Positions 38,996 to 49,184 are shown, counted from the first letter of the stretch. The stretch is 64,000 nucleotides of DNA from Vibrio rhizosphaerae (GCF_024347095.1 NZ_AP024903.1:2418001-2482000), one strand, 5' to 3'. Numbers and translations are program-made. Notes: a model not told the origin generated them from the letters alone.

Positions 38996-40423
38996 TTATC
39001 CCGGAATATCAATCCCGGCATCACGCATCTTCGCCAACTTATAGCGCAAGGTTCTCGGGCTGATACCAAGGCGTTCAGCCATCTCTTTCCGCCGCCCCTT
39101 ACAGGCAATCAGGGTTTCCAGAATGATGGAATATTCTTGGTCGCGAAGTTCTCCACCCAAATCAGAAATGCTGGATGGATGTCCGTTCATCTCACTATGA
39201 GCCACAGTTTTGACAGTCGGTGGTTCAACCGATTGTGATGTCGAGTATGGTTGTTCACTTTCAACCAATCGCTGCAAGCTACCCGCATCCTTCCAATCGA
39301 CGCCTTCTAATAGGATATGTTCTTCGTCGATATTGCCGTTTTCACTCAAAATCAAAGCTCTCTGAATCACATTATCCAATTCTCGGACATTGCCGGGCCA
39401 CGGATAAGACAGGAGTTTTTCTACAGCCGACGGCGCAATCCGGGGCATCGCGATCCCCAGTTTCTTACAATGACGTTCCACCAGATGTTTTGCCAAAGGT
39501 TCGATGTCATCCCGACGCTCTCGTAGTGCCGGCCAGGAAATTGGGAATACATTCAGGCGGTAGTATAAATCTTCACGGAATTCACCTTCCTGAACATAAC
39601 TTTTTAAATCCCGGTTACTGGTCGCAAGCACTCTGACATCCAACTGAATACTTTTCCGGCTGCCCAACCGTTCAACTTCTCTTTCCTGCAGTACCCGTAG
39701 TAACTTCGCCTGAAGGTTCAAATCCATTTCACTGATTTCATCGAGCAGAATCGTTCCGCCCTGTGCCTGCTCAAATTTACCGGGACAGGCCTGAATCGCG
39801 CCGGTAAAAGCACCTTTTTCATAACCAAACAGGGTCGCTTCCAGCATGTTATCCGGAATAGCAGCACAGTTGATCGCAATAAAAGGGCCATCTTTACGCA
39901 ATGAAGCATTGTGAATATAGCGGGACATCACTTCTTTCCCGGAACCACTTGGGCCTAAGATCATGACATTTGCATCGGTTTTCGCGACTTTTTCCGCCAA
40001 AGCCAGTAATTTCACACTTTTCTCATCAGCAACAACCGCATCACCATTGTCATCAGACTTCACCGGCGCGTAACGGCTGACCATATTCAGCAACACTTCA
40101 GGCGCAAATGGTTTCGCCATATAATCAATGGCACCTTCTTTCATCGCAGCAACGGCATCTTCAATATTGGCATACGCAGTCATAAGTAATACCGGGAGAT
40201 TCGGCCAGTGCTGTTTGATATTTCTCAGCAGTGCCAAGCCCCCCATGCCCGCCATTTGTACATCAGAGACAACAATGTCAACCGCCTCTGACTTTAGCTT
40301 TACCAGCGCCTCTTCAGCACAATCCGCTTCGACCCATTCATAACCGGCCAGAGCTAAGGTATCCACCAATGCCTCGCGCAAACCTTCATCATCTTCAACA
40401 ATTAATACTTTGCTCTGAGCCAT
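38996..40423 (-). CDS. flrC: sigma-54-dependent flagellar response regulator FlrC
   Basis: An activator of class III flagellar genes. The 475 residues comprise a receiver domain with the acidic pocket (IVEDDEG) and phospho-acceptor aspartate in VDIVVSDVQMAGMGG (about 50-64); an AAA+ domain with Walker A LGPSGSGKEVMS, the sigma-54 contact loop GYEKGAFTGA and Walker B GTILLDEISEM; and a Fis-type helix-turn-helix at the C terminus (KEMAERLGISPRTLRYKLAK). It lies two bases from flrB, its kinase gene. Confidence 0.96.
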   Translation of the reverse strand: MAQSKVLIVEDDEGLREALVDTLALAGYEWVEADCAEEALVKLKSEAVDIVVSDVQMAGMGGLALLRNIKQHWPNLPVLLMTAYANIEDAVAAMKEGAIDYMAKPFAPEVLLNMVSRYAPVKSDDNGDAVVADEKSVKLLALAEKVAKTDANVMILGPSGSGKEVMSRYIHNASLRKDGPFIAINCAAIPDNMLEATLFGYEKGAFTGAIQACPGKFEQAQGGTILLDEISEMDLNLQAKLLRVLQEREVERLGSRKSIQLDVRVLATSNRDLKSYVQEGEFREDLYYRLNVFPISWPALRERRDDIEPLAKHLVERHCKKLGIAMPRIAPSAVEKLLSYPWPGNVRELDNVIQRALILSENGNIDEEHILLEGVDWKDAGSLQRLVESEQPYSTSQSVEPPTVKTVAHSEMNGHPSSISDLGGELRDQEYSIILETLIACKGRRKEMAERLGISPRTLRYKLAKMRDAGIDIPG

Positions 40424-40425
40424 GA

Positions 40426-41478
40426 TTACTCTCCTGTCTCTGAATTCTTATGAGAAACCGTCCGCTCCAGAGGAAGACACATCGTGAAACATGCCCCATC
40501 CCCCTCTTCAGAAATCAAGTCTAGATGGCCATCGTGTGCACGACAAACCATCTGAACCACCGCAAGCCCTAACCCCGTTCCCTGAGAACGTGTGGTAAAA
40601 AAAGGCTCCATAATTTTATTTTGCATCGCTGCCGGAATACCCGGACCATTATCCTGAACAGAAATCTTCAACAGGTTCTGAACCGGTCGGAAGAACACAT
40701 CGATCTGAGCCCCCTTCCCCGTATTCTGAATCGCATTCATGACCAAATTACTCAACGCTGAAGCAATTGCATTGGGATTTCCCAGCAGCGCCGTCTCCGG
40801 ATGTTCAACTTCCTGTCCGTAGTCGATTTGATGACTTTGTATCGCGGTTTCGACCATCGGATAAAATTCCTGAACAAGCTCATCAAGTGTAAAAGGTTTC
40901 ACGACTTTATTGTCGCCCCCTTTCGCAAATAGCAACATGTCATTGACCTGTTTATCCAGATCATGCAACCGATCCATCAACTTGGTCTGAAAACGCTCCC
41001 GGGTTGCTACAGGTAATTGAGGTGCAGCAAGGTTCGACGCATAAAGCATAGCACTCGATAAAGGGGTACGAACCTGATGGGCCAGGGACGCAACCATTCG
41101 TCCTAACGAGGAAAGCCGCTGTAAATCACTCACCCTAGCCTGCAGCAGGCGCGTTTCAGTTAAATCGGTAATGAGAATCAGCTGACCGGTTGACGATGCT
41201 GAAATGGCTAACCGTACTTTTCTGCCATTCCGCAGCGATATTTCGTGCCCATCGTCTTCTTTGGGTGCAAAAGCAGACTGAATCACGGCGTACCAGCGTT
41301 CACCAACCAATGGAATTTCCAATAATCGAATCGCCTCCGGATTGGCCTCACGGACAATGCCCTGAGTATCCAATAAGATCACGCCAGCAGGCATGACATC
41401 CAATACCTGTTTATATCGTTCAACCTGATCTTCTATTGAATCGAGATGAGAAAGCTGTTGCGCCTGAGATTCTTGCAT
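40426..41478 (-). CDS. flrB: flagellar sensor histidine kinase FlrB
   Basis: A cytoplasmic kinase that phosphorylates FlrC. The 350 residues have a PAS-like N terminus (YKQVLDVMPAGVILLDTQG), a HisKA domain with the phospho-accepting histidine in MVASLAHQVRTPLSSAM (about 130-146), and a HATPase domain with NLVMNAIQN, DNGPGIP and GTGLGLAVVQM. No membrane segments, as in other FlrB proteins. It shares a sigma-54 promoter with flrC, just upstream. Confidence 0.95.
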   Translation of the reverse strand: MQESQAQQLSHLDSIEDQVERYKQVLDVMPAGVILLDTQGIVREANPEAIRLLEIPLVGERWYAVIQSAFAPKEDDGHEISLRNGRKVRLAISASSTGQLILITDLTETRLLQARVSDLQRLSSLGRMVASLAHQVRTPLSSAMLYASNLAAPQLPVATRERFQTKLMDRLHDLDKQVNDMLLFAKGGDNKVVKPFTLDELVQEFYPMVETAIQSHQIDYGQEVEHPETALLGNPNAIASALSNLVMNAIQNTGKGAQIDVFFRPVQNLLKISVQDNGPGIPAAMQNKIMEPFFTTRSQGTGLGLAVVQMVCRAHDGHLDLISEEGDGACFTMCLPLERTVSHKNSETGE

Positions 41479-41517
41479 ATTCGTTTTCTGTTCTGTAAAA
41501 ACAACAATAGCCTGAAA

Positions 41518-41533
41518 AGCAAAAAGCGTTCCA
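41518..41533 (-). promoter_or_regulatory. sigma-54 type promoter for flrBC
   Basis: The minus strand reads TGGAACGCTTTTTGCT, differing from TGGCAC-N5-TTGCW by one base in the -24 element. It lies about 40 bases before the flrB ATG, in the gap after flrA. FlrA-driven sigma-54 transcription of flrBC is established in V. cholerae. Confidence 0.8.
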
Positions 41534-41612
41534 GACTATTTTCTATATAAAATTCAAATTATTACATTAACAAAGAAAATGTGACGACAATATATTGACT
41601 GTTTTCTGACGT

Positions 41613-43082
41613 TTAACGGTTCATATTGTATTTTTTCATTTTTTCAACCAGTGTCGTTCTGCGCATGCCTAGCATATCTGCTGCACGGGCAACCACGCCG
41701 TCTTGAGCATCTAAAGCCTGATTAATCAGATTCACTTCAAGTTCTGCCAACAACTCCTTCAAATTGACACCTTCCGGGGGCAACGACTGAGGCGCATTGA
41801 TATTGTTCATCAAATCTTGCTCAATATCACTGAGTTGAAAATCCTCGGAAAAAATGTCTGCCAGAACATCCCTTTCCTGCTCTTCAATACTACTATAACG
41901 ACTGACCTCCGGTTGAAATTCCGGGATATCGCTGTAGCGATATTTGGTTGGCAAATGATTAACGTCAATCAAGCTATTGGGGAAGAGAATGATCATCCGT
42001 TCAACCAGATTCGCTAATTCCCGCACATTTCCCGGCCAATCGTGTTCCATCAGCGACTGAATTGCTCTCGGTGTAAAACAAATAGGAGAAGCACCTTCGG
42101 ATTCCATGCGTGTCAGCAATTCCTGAATTAACAAAGGAATGTCGTCTTTACGCGCTTTCAAGGCTGGCATTTCAATCGGAAAAACATTCAATCGGTAATA
42201 GAGGTCTTCGCGAAACAATTCTTTATCGATCATCGATTCCAGATTGCGATGCGTTGCTGCAATCACACGCACGTTGACTTTAATCGTGGCATTACCGCCA
42301 ACCCGTTCAAAACAGCGTTCTTGCAACACCCGTAGCAACTTCACCTGCATTGCCATCGGCATATCACCGATTTCATCCAGAAACAACGTGCCGCCTTCAG
42401 CCAGTTCAAAGCGCCCTTTGCGCGCCGTCAGAGCACCGGTGAATGCACCTTTTTCATGTCCGAATAGTTCACTTTCCAATAAATCGGCAGGAATCGCACC
42501 ACAGTTAATCGGCACAAAAGGCCCATTACGGCGAGGGGAATGATAATGAACATTTCGCGCCACCACTTCTTTGCCTGTACCGGATTCACCGAGAATCAGC
42601 ACGTTGGCATCGGTGCCTGAAACCTGTTCAATCAAATGGCGGACTTCTTGCACACCAGAACTCTGACCGACCAGACTTCTGAACAGCGTCGTTTTACGTC
42701 CTGATGTGAATATTGAAATACCTTTACGACCCAGAAAATCCTTACAATGCCTCAGCGCTTCAGCCAATTGAGGATAATTGAGTGGAAAATCAAGCTCACC
42801 AACATAATTGGAGAATGATTCCAGAGAGTAAGGCTGTTGACCCATCATCAACAGAGGGATATGACTGATGTCCTGTAATCGCCGCTGCACCGTCTCCGAC
42901 AGATGTCCGCTTTGCAATGAACCAAACAGACAACCGGCCCATACATCAGACCAATCAATCTGTTCAAACTGAGACGATTCGATTACCTCGCAAGGCTCAC
43001 CGACAAAATCTAAAATAATACTGATTTGCTGACGAATTGCAGGATTATCCTCAATCACGAGCAGTTTCGCTAAACCTTGCAT
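41613..43082 (-). CDS. flrA: flagellar master regulator FlrA (FleQ family)
   Basis: The sigma-54-dependent top activator of the polar flagellar hierarchy; in V. cholerae it is inhibited by cyclic-di-GMP. The 489 residues comprise an N-terminal FleQ/receiver-like domain (LLVIEDNPAIRQQ), an AAA+ domain with Walker A LGESGTGKEVVARN, the loop GHEKGAFTGALTA and Walker B GTLFLDEIGDM, and a Fis-type helix-turn-helix (AADMLGMRRTTLVEKMKKY). The expected phospho-acceptor is not obvious in the receiver-like part. It stands alone between the fliS terminator and flrB. Confidence 0.96.
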   Translation of the reverse strand: MQGLAKLLVIEDNPAIRQQISIILDFVGEPCEVIESSQFEQIDWSDVWAGCLFGSLQSGHLSETVQRRLQDISHIPLLMMGQQPYSLESFSNYVGELDFPLNYPQLAEALRHCKDFLGRKGISIFTSGRKTTLFRSLVGQSSGVQEVRHLIEQVSGTDANVLILGESGTGKEVVARNVHYHSPRRNGPFVPINCGAIPADLLESELFGHEKGAFTGALTARKGRFELAEGGTLFLDEIGDMPMAMQVKLLRVLQERCFERVGGNATIKVNVRVIAATHRNLESMIDKELFREDLYYRLNVFPIEMPALKARKDDIPLLIQELLTRMESEGASPICFTPRAIQSLMEHDWPGNVRELANLVERMIILFPNSLIDVNHLPTKYRYSDIPEFQPEVSRYSSIEEQERDVLADIFSEDFQLSDIEQDLMNNINAPQSLPPEGVNLKELLAELEVNLINQALDAQDGVVARAADMLGMRRTTLVEKMKKYNMNR

Positions 43083-43213
43083 AGGTAAGTATATTTGCCT
43101 TTATCCATTAGGTTATTGTTACCGTTGAATTTCTACATTGGTCATATGAGATATGATTGATCCATTCTCTAGAATAAACATAGACAAAAATTCAAACCAC
43201 CAGCAACAAAAAA

Positions 43214-43238
43214 GCCACTAATCTATAGTGATAGTGGC
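43214..43238 (-). terminator. intrinsic terminator after fliS
   Basis: On the minus strand GCCACTA...TAGTGGC (43238-43232 with 43220-43214) closes an 11-base loop and is followed by TTTTTTG. It ends the flaG-fliD-flaI-fliS unit about 80 bases after the fliS stop and separates it from flrA. Confidence 0.82.
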
Positions 43239-43320
43239 CTCTATTCTATTGAATTCAAAAAATATGGCAATACGGAGGCACCACTCAATCATCGATTGAG
43301 TGAGATGCTTCCAATAAAAC

Positions 43321-43731
43321 TTACGCGCCGACTTCAGAGGAAGTGAGATGATGATACTCTGAAGGAATCTGATCCCAAGCTGATTTAATTTCTCGAATGA
43401 TATCAATTACATCATCCAGCATCTCTGGTTCATTGAGATGATTTGCCTGCGTGATCTGCGTGATCACGAATTCGTAAAGCTGATCCAGATTTCGGGCAAT
43501 ATCCCCACCATCTTCCATCGACAAACAACTCCGTAGGCTGATGATGATGTCTAAGGCTTTCCCTAAACGTTCACCTTTGACAGGAATATTGCCTTGTATC
43601 ATCGCTGCTTTGCCCTGTATCAGTCGCTCAATCGCGCCAGCCATCAGCATCTGTACGACTTTATGTGGTGAGGCAGCACTGAGCTGGCTGTCCACTGATA
43701 CTTTTTTGTAAGCCTGTAAAGAACCACGCAT
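43321..43731 (-). CDS. fliS: flagellin export chaperone FliS
   Basis: A cytosolic chaperone that binds the flagellin C terminus before export. The 136 residues are helical, with the family features MRGSLQAYKKVSVDSQLSAA, SPHKVVQMLMAGAIERLIQG, GKALDIISLRSCL-type segments and the C-terminal IREIKSAWDQI. It lies 12 bases after flaI. The last gene of the fliD operon. A normal family member. Confidence 0.95.
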   Translation of the reverse strand: MRGSLQAYKKVSVDSQLSAASPHKVVQMLMAGAIERLIQGKAAMIQGNIPVKGERLGKALDIIISLRSCLSMEDGGDIARNLDQLYEFVITQITQANHLNEPEMLDDVIDIIREIKSAWDQIPSEYHHLTSSEVGA

Positions 43732-43743
43732 AGTCTTCCTCTT

Positions 43744-44049
43744 TCATAAAAACTTCTTGTACTGCTGAACAGATTTATTGCCATATCGGTACTTTTTCAG
43801 TGAATGACCGATACCTGAGGTTTTCAGTTGCATCTCTTCAACAAGTCGTTGGGTACGTTCGATTGCATACTGCCATGGCTCTGAACGCGAGAACTGTTGA
43901 TTTTCTGACGCTTCCTGAACCAATACCTGCAATATCTGATCCCTTTTATCGACTAAGTGATGAATAACTTCAGTGTTTATTTCTTCTTCCTGAAGTCGCT
44001 CACTGATTTCGTGATCAATATCACTTAGTTGGTTCAGGTATTTATCCAT
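43744..44049 (-). CDS. flaI: FlaI, FliT-like flagellar protein
   Basis: A 101-residue helical protein in the place FliT takes in enterics, overlapping the fliD end by eight bases and followed by fliS. In vibrios this position is called flaI; a role as the FliD chaperone is inferred from the position and size. The sequence is rich in charged heptads (DIDHEISERLQEEEINTEVI) and ends with the basic KKYRYGNKSVQQYKKFL. Confidence 0.85.
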   Translation of the reverse strand: MDKYLNQLSDIDHEISERLQEEEINTEVIHHLVDKRDQILQVLVQEASENQQFSRSEPWQYAIERTQRLVEEMQLKTSGIGHSLKKYRYGNKSVQQYKKFL

Positions 44050-46042
44050 TTGACGAACCTAATGCATTCATCATTCCTGACAGCTGGCTTTGCATTTTAC
44101 TTGTGGCATCCTGCATCGCCAGAAACTTATCATGGGTACGCTGTTCCAATGTCGTCATGCGGCGATCTAATGCCTGTTGATCATCATCCAAGCGATGATT
44201 CTGTTCAACCATACTCTTTTCTCGAGTACGCAGAGAACCGGTAACCCCCGTCATTCCCTGAATTGCATCTTCAATTCTTTTGGCAAAACCATCCCGGCCA
44301 CCAAAAAACTCACCCAGTTTATTAAAATTGTTGTTCAGTTGCCGGGTCAGCATATCTTCGTTGATTTCCAACGTCCCCTGCCGAGTCGTTGTAATGCCAA
44401 ACTCCGTGAGTGTTTTTAAATTTTCAGGCGCCTGATTAATCTGAGAAGAAAAAACCCGCTTTAGCCGCGAATCGGCATTCCGAACCACACTATCTCCTGC
44501 CAACGGTCCCGCCTGTCCGGTTTGAGGATCAACATTTGATAGCTCTTTCGACAGCTGATAGAACTGATTGTATGCGTCGACGAACTTGTGGATATCATCT
44601 TTAACCGTATCCCTGTCATACTCAATATCAATTTCTGCCGGCGGCTGATTAGCTTTGGTTTTGCCTTTGACCGTTAAATTAACACCATCAATCGCATTTT
44701 CAATCACGTTATTATTACTTGAAAGGGTCGCAACCCCATCCAGCATGACTTTCGCATCCTGTGCAGATTGAACTTCTGACATTCCCTGATAAGCGTCGAA
44801 CGCATCCTGAGCGGCTTGCAGTTCAGACTGAACTTTTTCCACTTTTTCAATATAAGCCCGCTCTTCAGGTGATAACTTCGCACGTTCTTGTGCTTTTGCT
44901 TCCTCAGGGGTCATTTGACCGGAGCGAACCGCAGCTTCAATATTAGCTTCTTCCTGCGCTAACTTGTCTTGTAGTTTCGCTTTGGCTTCTTTTGGTGTGA
45001 CATAGGAGTCATATAATGTTCCCGATGCAGTATTTGACCATCCGGGGACATCTGCTGACTTATCGATGGCATTTTGATCCAGCTCCGGTTGTGGCTCCTG
45101 ATAAGAGTCTAACAATGTCCCGGACGCGGTCTCTGACCAGCCGGGGATCCGGTCTTCAGGACGCACATAATCTTGGGCTTTTTTCGCCGCATCAGCGGCG
45201 GCACTGGCAGCAGAATCAGAGAGCTCGCCCGTTGGAGCATCACTCGATTGTACTTTTTCAGCCGCTTGACGAATCTCATCGGCAACAGACTGATCGACCG
45301 CTCTGGCGGCCGTTTCTAATTTTTCGGCAACTTTCCCGGCGATTTTTTGTTGTTCTGGCGTGAGAGGTGTGATGAGTTGTTGTGCCTGAGAACGTGCTTT
45401 TTCTAAATCCTTAACCCGTTGCTCCAGCGTTTTATATTCCAGTTTTTTTAAACTGCTTCCCTTCGGTGCATCAACCCCTATCTGGATTTTATTCTCCTGA
45501 CCGGATTGGTTTGAAGCGATAATGAGACGAGGCCCGTCGATATCATTAATAACCGAGGCCCGAACCCCTGGATTTCCCTTCGCAGCATTAATGCCGTTCA
45601 CGACATCTTTCAGGTGCGAATGCGATTGAATATCCACGGTAAAACTACGGTTACCGAGTGAAATATGCAGCTTACCCGGCCCAAATTTCTCATCTTCCGC
45701 AAAAACGTCAGATGCGACTTTATGACTTTGGGCAAGCTGCAACACATCGATAGCGTATCTTCCTGCTATGGCATCGGTAGTCGCGGTTGCTGAAACGACA
45801 TGTTCATTGGTCGTATCAACTTTTCGCAATGCAAACGCTTTTTCCTGACGAAAATTCGTCATCAGCGTTTTCATCGTGTCCAACGACTCTCTGAGCCGAC
45901 CGTAGGCACTAATACTGGCATTATTTTGTGTCCGCTGATTATCGATCCGTTGCTGCTTGGGAACACGCTCCGAATCGACAATTTTGCGAACCATGGAATT
46001 AATATCCATGCCAGAATTCATCCCTAACGGGCCCAGACTCAT
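44042..46042 (-). CDS. fliD: flagellar filament cap protein FliD
   Basis: The cap at the filament tip that folds incoming flagellin. At 666 residues it is much longer than the E. coli protein (468), as usual for vibrios. The N-terminal coiled region is GMDINSMVRKIVDSERVPKQ, then the FliD_N domain (FALRKVDTTNEHVVSATAT), and the C-terminal domain has ENAIDGVNLTVKGKTKANQ and a heptad tail (VEQNHRLDDDQQALDRRM). The extra length (about 200-430) is alanine-, lysine- and glutamate-rich and carries two copies of PGWS-x-TASGTL-x-DSY at 300-314 and 333-347. Confidence 0.95.
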   Translation of the reverse strand: MSLGPLGMNSGMDINSMVRKIVDSERVPKQQRIDNQRTQNNASISAYGRLRESLDTMKTLMTNFRQEKAFALRKVDTTNEHVVSATATTDAIAGRYAIDVLQLAQSHKVASDVFAEDEKFGPGKLHISLGNRSFTVDIQSHSHLKDVVNGINAAKGNPGVRASVINDIDGPRLIIASNQSGQENKIQIGVDAPKGSSLKKLEYKTLEQRVKDLEKARSQAQQLITPLTPEQQKIAGKVAEKLETAARAVDQSVADEIRQAAEKVQSSDAPTGELSDSAASAAADAAKKAQDYVRPEDRIPGWSETASGTLLDSYQEPQPELDQNAIDKSADVPGWSNTASGTLYDSYVTPKEAKAKLQDKLAQEEANIEAAVRSGQMTPEEAKAQERAKLSPEERAYIEKVEKVQSELQAAQDAFDAYQGMSEVQSAQDAKVMLDGVATLSSNNNVIENAIDGVNLTVKGKTKANQPPAEIDIEYDRDTVKDDIHKFVDAYNQFYQLSKELSNVDPQTGQAGPLAGDSVVRNADSRLKRVFSSQINQAPENLKTLTEFGITTTRQGTLEINEDMLTRQLNNNFNKLGEFFGGRDGFAKRIEDAIQGMTGVTGSLRTREKSMVEQNHRLDDDQQALDRRMTTLEQRTHDKFLAMQDATSKMQSQLSGMMNALGSSNG

Positions 46043-46062
46043 CCAATCACCTCAAAATAACA

Positions 46063-46506
46063 TTACACTTTGGTCATCAAAAGACCAGATCGATGATCTT
46101 GATCTCTGGCCAAGCGTCGCAAGACAACAAGTATCTCTTCTTCCGGAATTTGACGAATTACATCACCGGTATCGGCTTCGTAAATCGTTACTACATCACG
46201 TCCGGACTCTTCATCAACTCGGAACGCCAACCCTTTATTGAGTGAAGAAACAAATTCATGCATTTGCTCCATCACCTTGGCTCGTTGTTCTTCATTAATC
46301 CGTTTCCGCTCTTTTGACAGTTTTTCCACTGTCTGAGCGGAATCCGCTTGCCGCTCTTTCATCTCTTCGGCAAGTTTATCCATTCGTTCTGCGTCTTTAT
46401 TCACAGAAACACTTCTTGCACTATTACTGTCACTTTCTGAAGCAATTTTAGTGCCATTTTGTGAGCCGTAAGGCTGGATGTTCGATGTGTAGGACGAAAC
46501 TTCCAT
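46063..46506 (-). CDS. flaG: flagellar protein FlaG
   Basis: A 147-residue protein of the FlaG family, which affects filament length in several polar flagellates. The N terminus is variable and serine-rich, and the conserved C-terminal half reads LNKGLAFRVDEESGRDVVTI then YEADTGDVIRQIPEEEILVV. It has a GGAAGGGAG ribosome site. It starts the flaG-fliD-flaI-fliS unit, 74 bases after the upstream flagellin stop, with a hairpin lacking a T run between them. Confidence 0.93.
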   Translation of the reverse strand: MEVSSYTSNIQPYGSQNGTKIASESDSNSARSVSVNKDAERMDKLAEEMKERQADSAQTVEKLSKERKRINEEQRAKVMEQMHEFVSSLNKGLAFRVDEESGRDVVTIYEADTGDVIRQIPEEEILVVLRRLARDQDHRSGLLMTKV

Positions 46507-46527
46507 AACAATCTCCCTTCCACCTCA

Positions 46528-46561
46528 TTGGGTTCAAATCATCAGACTACTTTGACCCCAA
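46528..46561 (-). other. hairpin between flagellin flaB and flaG
   Basis: TTGGGGTCAAA and TTTGAACCCAA (minus strand, 46561-46551 with 46538-46528) form an 11-bp stem with one mismatch and a 12-base loop. No T run follows. It may protect the 3' end of the flagellin message or be a weak attenuator. I see no good promoter for flaG in this gap, so flaG may be read from the flaB promoter. Confidence 0.5.
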
Positions 46562-46580
46562 GCTCAAAATAGTCCGTCGA

Positions 46581-47711
46581 TTACCCCAATAGACTAAGAG
46601 CTGCAGATGGAGCCTGCTTCGCCTGCGCCAGTACCGAGGTACTTGCCTGCTGCAGAATTTGCGACTTGGTCATCTGCGTTGTTTCTTTTGCATAGTCAGT
46701 ATCTTTAATGCGACTCCGTGATGCATTCACGTTTTCGTTAATATTTTCAAGGTTACTGATTGCATGTCCGAAACGGTTTTGGAAAGCCCCGAGAGAAGCA
46801 CGCTGACTATCTACCGATTTCAGCGCACCGTCAATGACCGCAACCGCCAGCTGAGAACCACCGATAGTCGAGACATCAACACTCTGGACATTCATATCCT
46901 GACCTTCACCGAAACCGATTTCAGATCCCAGTCCGCCACCAATGGTGACATCACCAGTCACTTTTTGCGAAGACGCGAATAACTGTAATTTACCATCATC
47001 TCCGACAGAAGCCTGAATATCACTATTCTGCCCATTAATGTAAGTTGCAACCTCTTCCAGATCGTCTCCGGTTTTTGCATTAATGGTCAACTCTTGCGCT
47101 TCACCTTCCTTGTTAGTATAACTCAAGGTCAGATCGGTTGCGTTGGAGACCGTCCAGTCCGGTGCTTTTCCTTCTTGTGCAACATATGCCCGACCACCCA
47201 TGTCTTTGGTATCGGTACGCATATTACCCATGGTTAAAGATACGGCTTCACCCGAATCAGCACCAATCTGAAAAGATTTGCTGCCAAAAGTACCGTTGAG
47301 GAGTTTATTTCCTCCGAATGATGTCGTTTCAGCAATCCGGTTCAGCTCATCATTCAATGCTGAAACTTCTTCCTGAATCGCCTTACGCTCCGAGCTCGAG
47401 TTCGAGCCATTCGAAGATTGCAGAGACAGATCCCGCATCCGCTGCAAGATAGAGGTCGTCTCATTCATTGCACCTTCAGCAGTTTGTGCAATGGAGATAC
47501 CATCATTCGCATTTCTCACCGCCATGTCTAACCCGCGACTTTGCGAGGTTAAGCGATTCGAAATTTGCAAACCAGCGGCATCATCTTTCGCACTGTTAAT
47601 ACGGTAACCGGAAGATAGTCGCTCCATTGATTTCTGAGCACTATCCGCAGCATTATTCAAATAACGCTGCGCGGTCATCCCCGAGATATTGGTATTTACA
47701 CTAATTGGCAT
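46581..47711 (-). CDS. flaB: flagellin (first of three, flaB position)
   Basis: A filament subunit. The 376 residues have conserved D0/D1 ends ([20 protein letters not shown] and [20 protein letters not shown] at the N side; [20 protein letters not shown] and [18 protein letters not shown] at the C side) and a variable middle from about 175 to 275. The ATG is preceded by AAAGGAGAT. A sigma-28 type promoter lies 80 bases upstream. The symbol follows the position next to flaG in V. cholerae as I recall it and is not proved by sequence. Confidence 0.93.
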   Translation of the reverse strand: MPISVNTNISGMTAQRYLNNAADSAQKSMERLSSGYRINSAKDDAAGLQISNRLTSQSRGLDMAVRNANDGISIAQTAEGAMNETTSILQRMRDLSLQSSNGSNSSSERKAIQEEVSALNDELNRIAETTSFGGNKLLNGTFGSKSFQIGADSGEAVSLTMGNMRTDTKDMGGRAYVAQEGKAPDWTVSNATDLTLSYTNKEGEAQELTINAKTGDDLEEVATYINGQNSDIQASVGDDGKLQLFASSQKVTGDVTIGGGLGSEIGFGEGQDMNVQSVDVSTIGGSQLAVAVIDGALKSVDSQRASLGAFQNRFGHAISNLENINENVNASRSRIKDTDYAKETTQMTKSQILQQASTSVLAQAKQAPSAALSLLG

Positions 47712-47791
47712 ATTGATCTCCTTTAACGGATAGTTGATGTGCTGCCGTGTCTCTCACCTCACTTTCACACATCTCATTTCTCTCAATCTGG

Positions 47792-47818
47792 TTAACGGCG
47801 AACAATCTATATCCTTTA
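47792..47818 (-). promoter_or_regulatory. sigma-28 (FliA) promoter for flagellin flaB
   Basis: On the minus strand TAAAGGAT (47811-47818), exactly 11 bases, then GCCGTTAA (47792-47799). Against TAAAGTTT-N11-GCCGATAA this is 6/8 and 7/8 with perfect spacing. It agrees with sigma-28 control of the accessory flagellins in V. cholerae. Confidence 0.85.
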
Positions 47819-47917
47819 GGAAATTTTTAATTTTTTTATTCAATCTGCCCATTGTGTAAAAAAAGTGTGAATCACTTCAAAATTTATCGTCTTAATAATG
47901 ATTCTTGATCCAAAAAA

Positions 47918-47937
47918 AATCCAGCCGCAGCTGGATT
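47918..47937 (-). terminator. intrinsic terminator after flagellin flaD
   Basis: A perfect 8-bp stem AATCCAGC/GCTGGATT with a 4-base loop, followed on the minus strand by eight T. It lies 31 bases past the flagellin stop at 47969. Confidence 0.9.
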
Positions 47938-47968
47938 TTTAAACAAGGTCTGTTGATGTATCGATGGC

Positions 47969-49102
47969 TTAGCCAAGCAGACTCAAGGCTGCGTTTGGTG
48001 CTTGTTTGGCCTGTGCCAGAATCGAACTTGATGCCTGACCCAAAATCTGAGACTTGGTCAATGCCGTTGTTTCTTTGGCAAAATCGGTATCTTTGATTCG
48101 GCTCTTCGATGCATTCACATTCTCATTGATGTTATCCAAGTTACTGATTGCATGGTTGAATCGGTTCTGGAATGCACCCAGTTCAGCACGGTGACTATCG
48201 ACATACTTCAATGCTGAGTCAATGATAGCAACCGATTGTTGTGCGCCACCGATAGAAGTGACATCAATGGTATCGACGGTCACATCTTTCCCTTCGCCAA
48301 TGCCTAACTCACCGGCTAGTGCGCCACCAAATGTCACATCACCATTGACTTTGTTATTACCAGCAAAGATTTGTAGTTTGCCGTCTTGGTCAACCGAGGC
48401 TTTAACAGCATCTGTCTGACCATTGATGTAAGTTGCCAGTTCTTCAATATCATCCCCGGCTTTGGCAGAGATAGAAATATTTTGCTCTTGCCCATCTTTA
48501 TCGACCAGATTGATCTGAAGATCATTCTGCCCGGCCTGAACTGTCCAATCTTTATCCTTACCATTTTCTGCGACATAGCTAGTACCACCCATCTGATGAT
48601 TATCGCTGCGCATATTTCTCAGGTTGAGCATAACAGCTTCACCACTGTCAGCACCAATCTGGAAGGATTTTGTCTGGAACGTACCGTTTAACAGTTTATT
48701 ACCACCAAACGAGGTTGTCTCTGCGATCCGATTCAATTCATCATTCAGTGCTGTGACTTCTTCTTGAATCGCTTTGCGCTCAGATTTAGAGTTCGAACCA
48801 TTCGCAGACTGGAGTGACAAGTCACGCATCCGTTGCAGAATGTTAGTGGTTTCGTTCATTGCCCCTTCAGCGGTTTGCGCAATAGAGATACCATCATTCG
48901 CGTTGCGTACGGCGACATCTAAACCGCGACTTTGTACACTCAAGCGGTTAGAAATTTGTAGACCCGCAGCATCATCTTTCGCGCTATTGATTTTAAAGCC
49001 TGATGATAAACGTTCCATTGATGTATTCTGAGCTTGTGTTGCAGAATTCAGGTAACGTTGTGCGGTCATTGCTGATACGTTTGTGTTTACATTCACTGCC
49101 AT
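47969..49102 (-). CDS. flaD: flagellin (second of three, flaD position)
   Basis: A 377-residue flagellin. The ends nearly match those of its neighbour at 46581 ([39 protein letters not shown]), while the middle domain has diverged (about 180-280), showing an old tandem duplication. A GGAGAAG ribosome site precedes the ATG. It has its own sigma-28 type promoter and a strong terminator. The symbol is given by position relative to V. cholerae and is tentative. Confidence 0.92.
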   Translation of the reverse strand: MAVNVNTNVSAMTAQRYLNSATQAQNTSMERLSSGFKINSAKDDAAGLQISNRLSVQSRGLDVAVRNANDGISIAQTAEGAMNETTNILQRMRDLSLQSANGSNSKSERKAIQEEVTALNDELNRIAETTSFGGNKLLNGTFQTKSFQIGADSGEAVMLNLRNMRSDNHQMGGTSYVAENGKDKDWTVQAGQNDLQINLVDKDGQEQNISISAKAGDDIEELATYINGQTDAVKASVDQDGKLQIFAGNNKVNGDVTFGGALAGELGIGEGKDVTVDTIDVTSIGGAQQSVAIIDSALKYVDSHRAELGAFQNRFNHAISNLDNINENVNASKSRIKDTDFAKETTALTKSQILGQASSSILAQAKQAPNAALSLLG

Positions 49103-49184
49103 GATGACTTCTCCAATTGATTTTCCGATGTTTCCGGTTTCCGACGTCTCGGAAAACCAAGTAGCTCTCTCAAAGTTACTTTTA

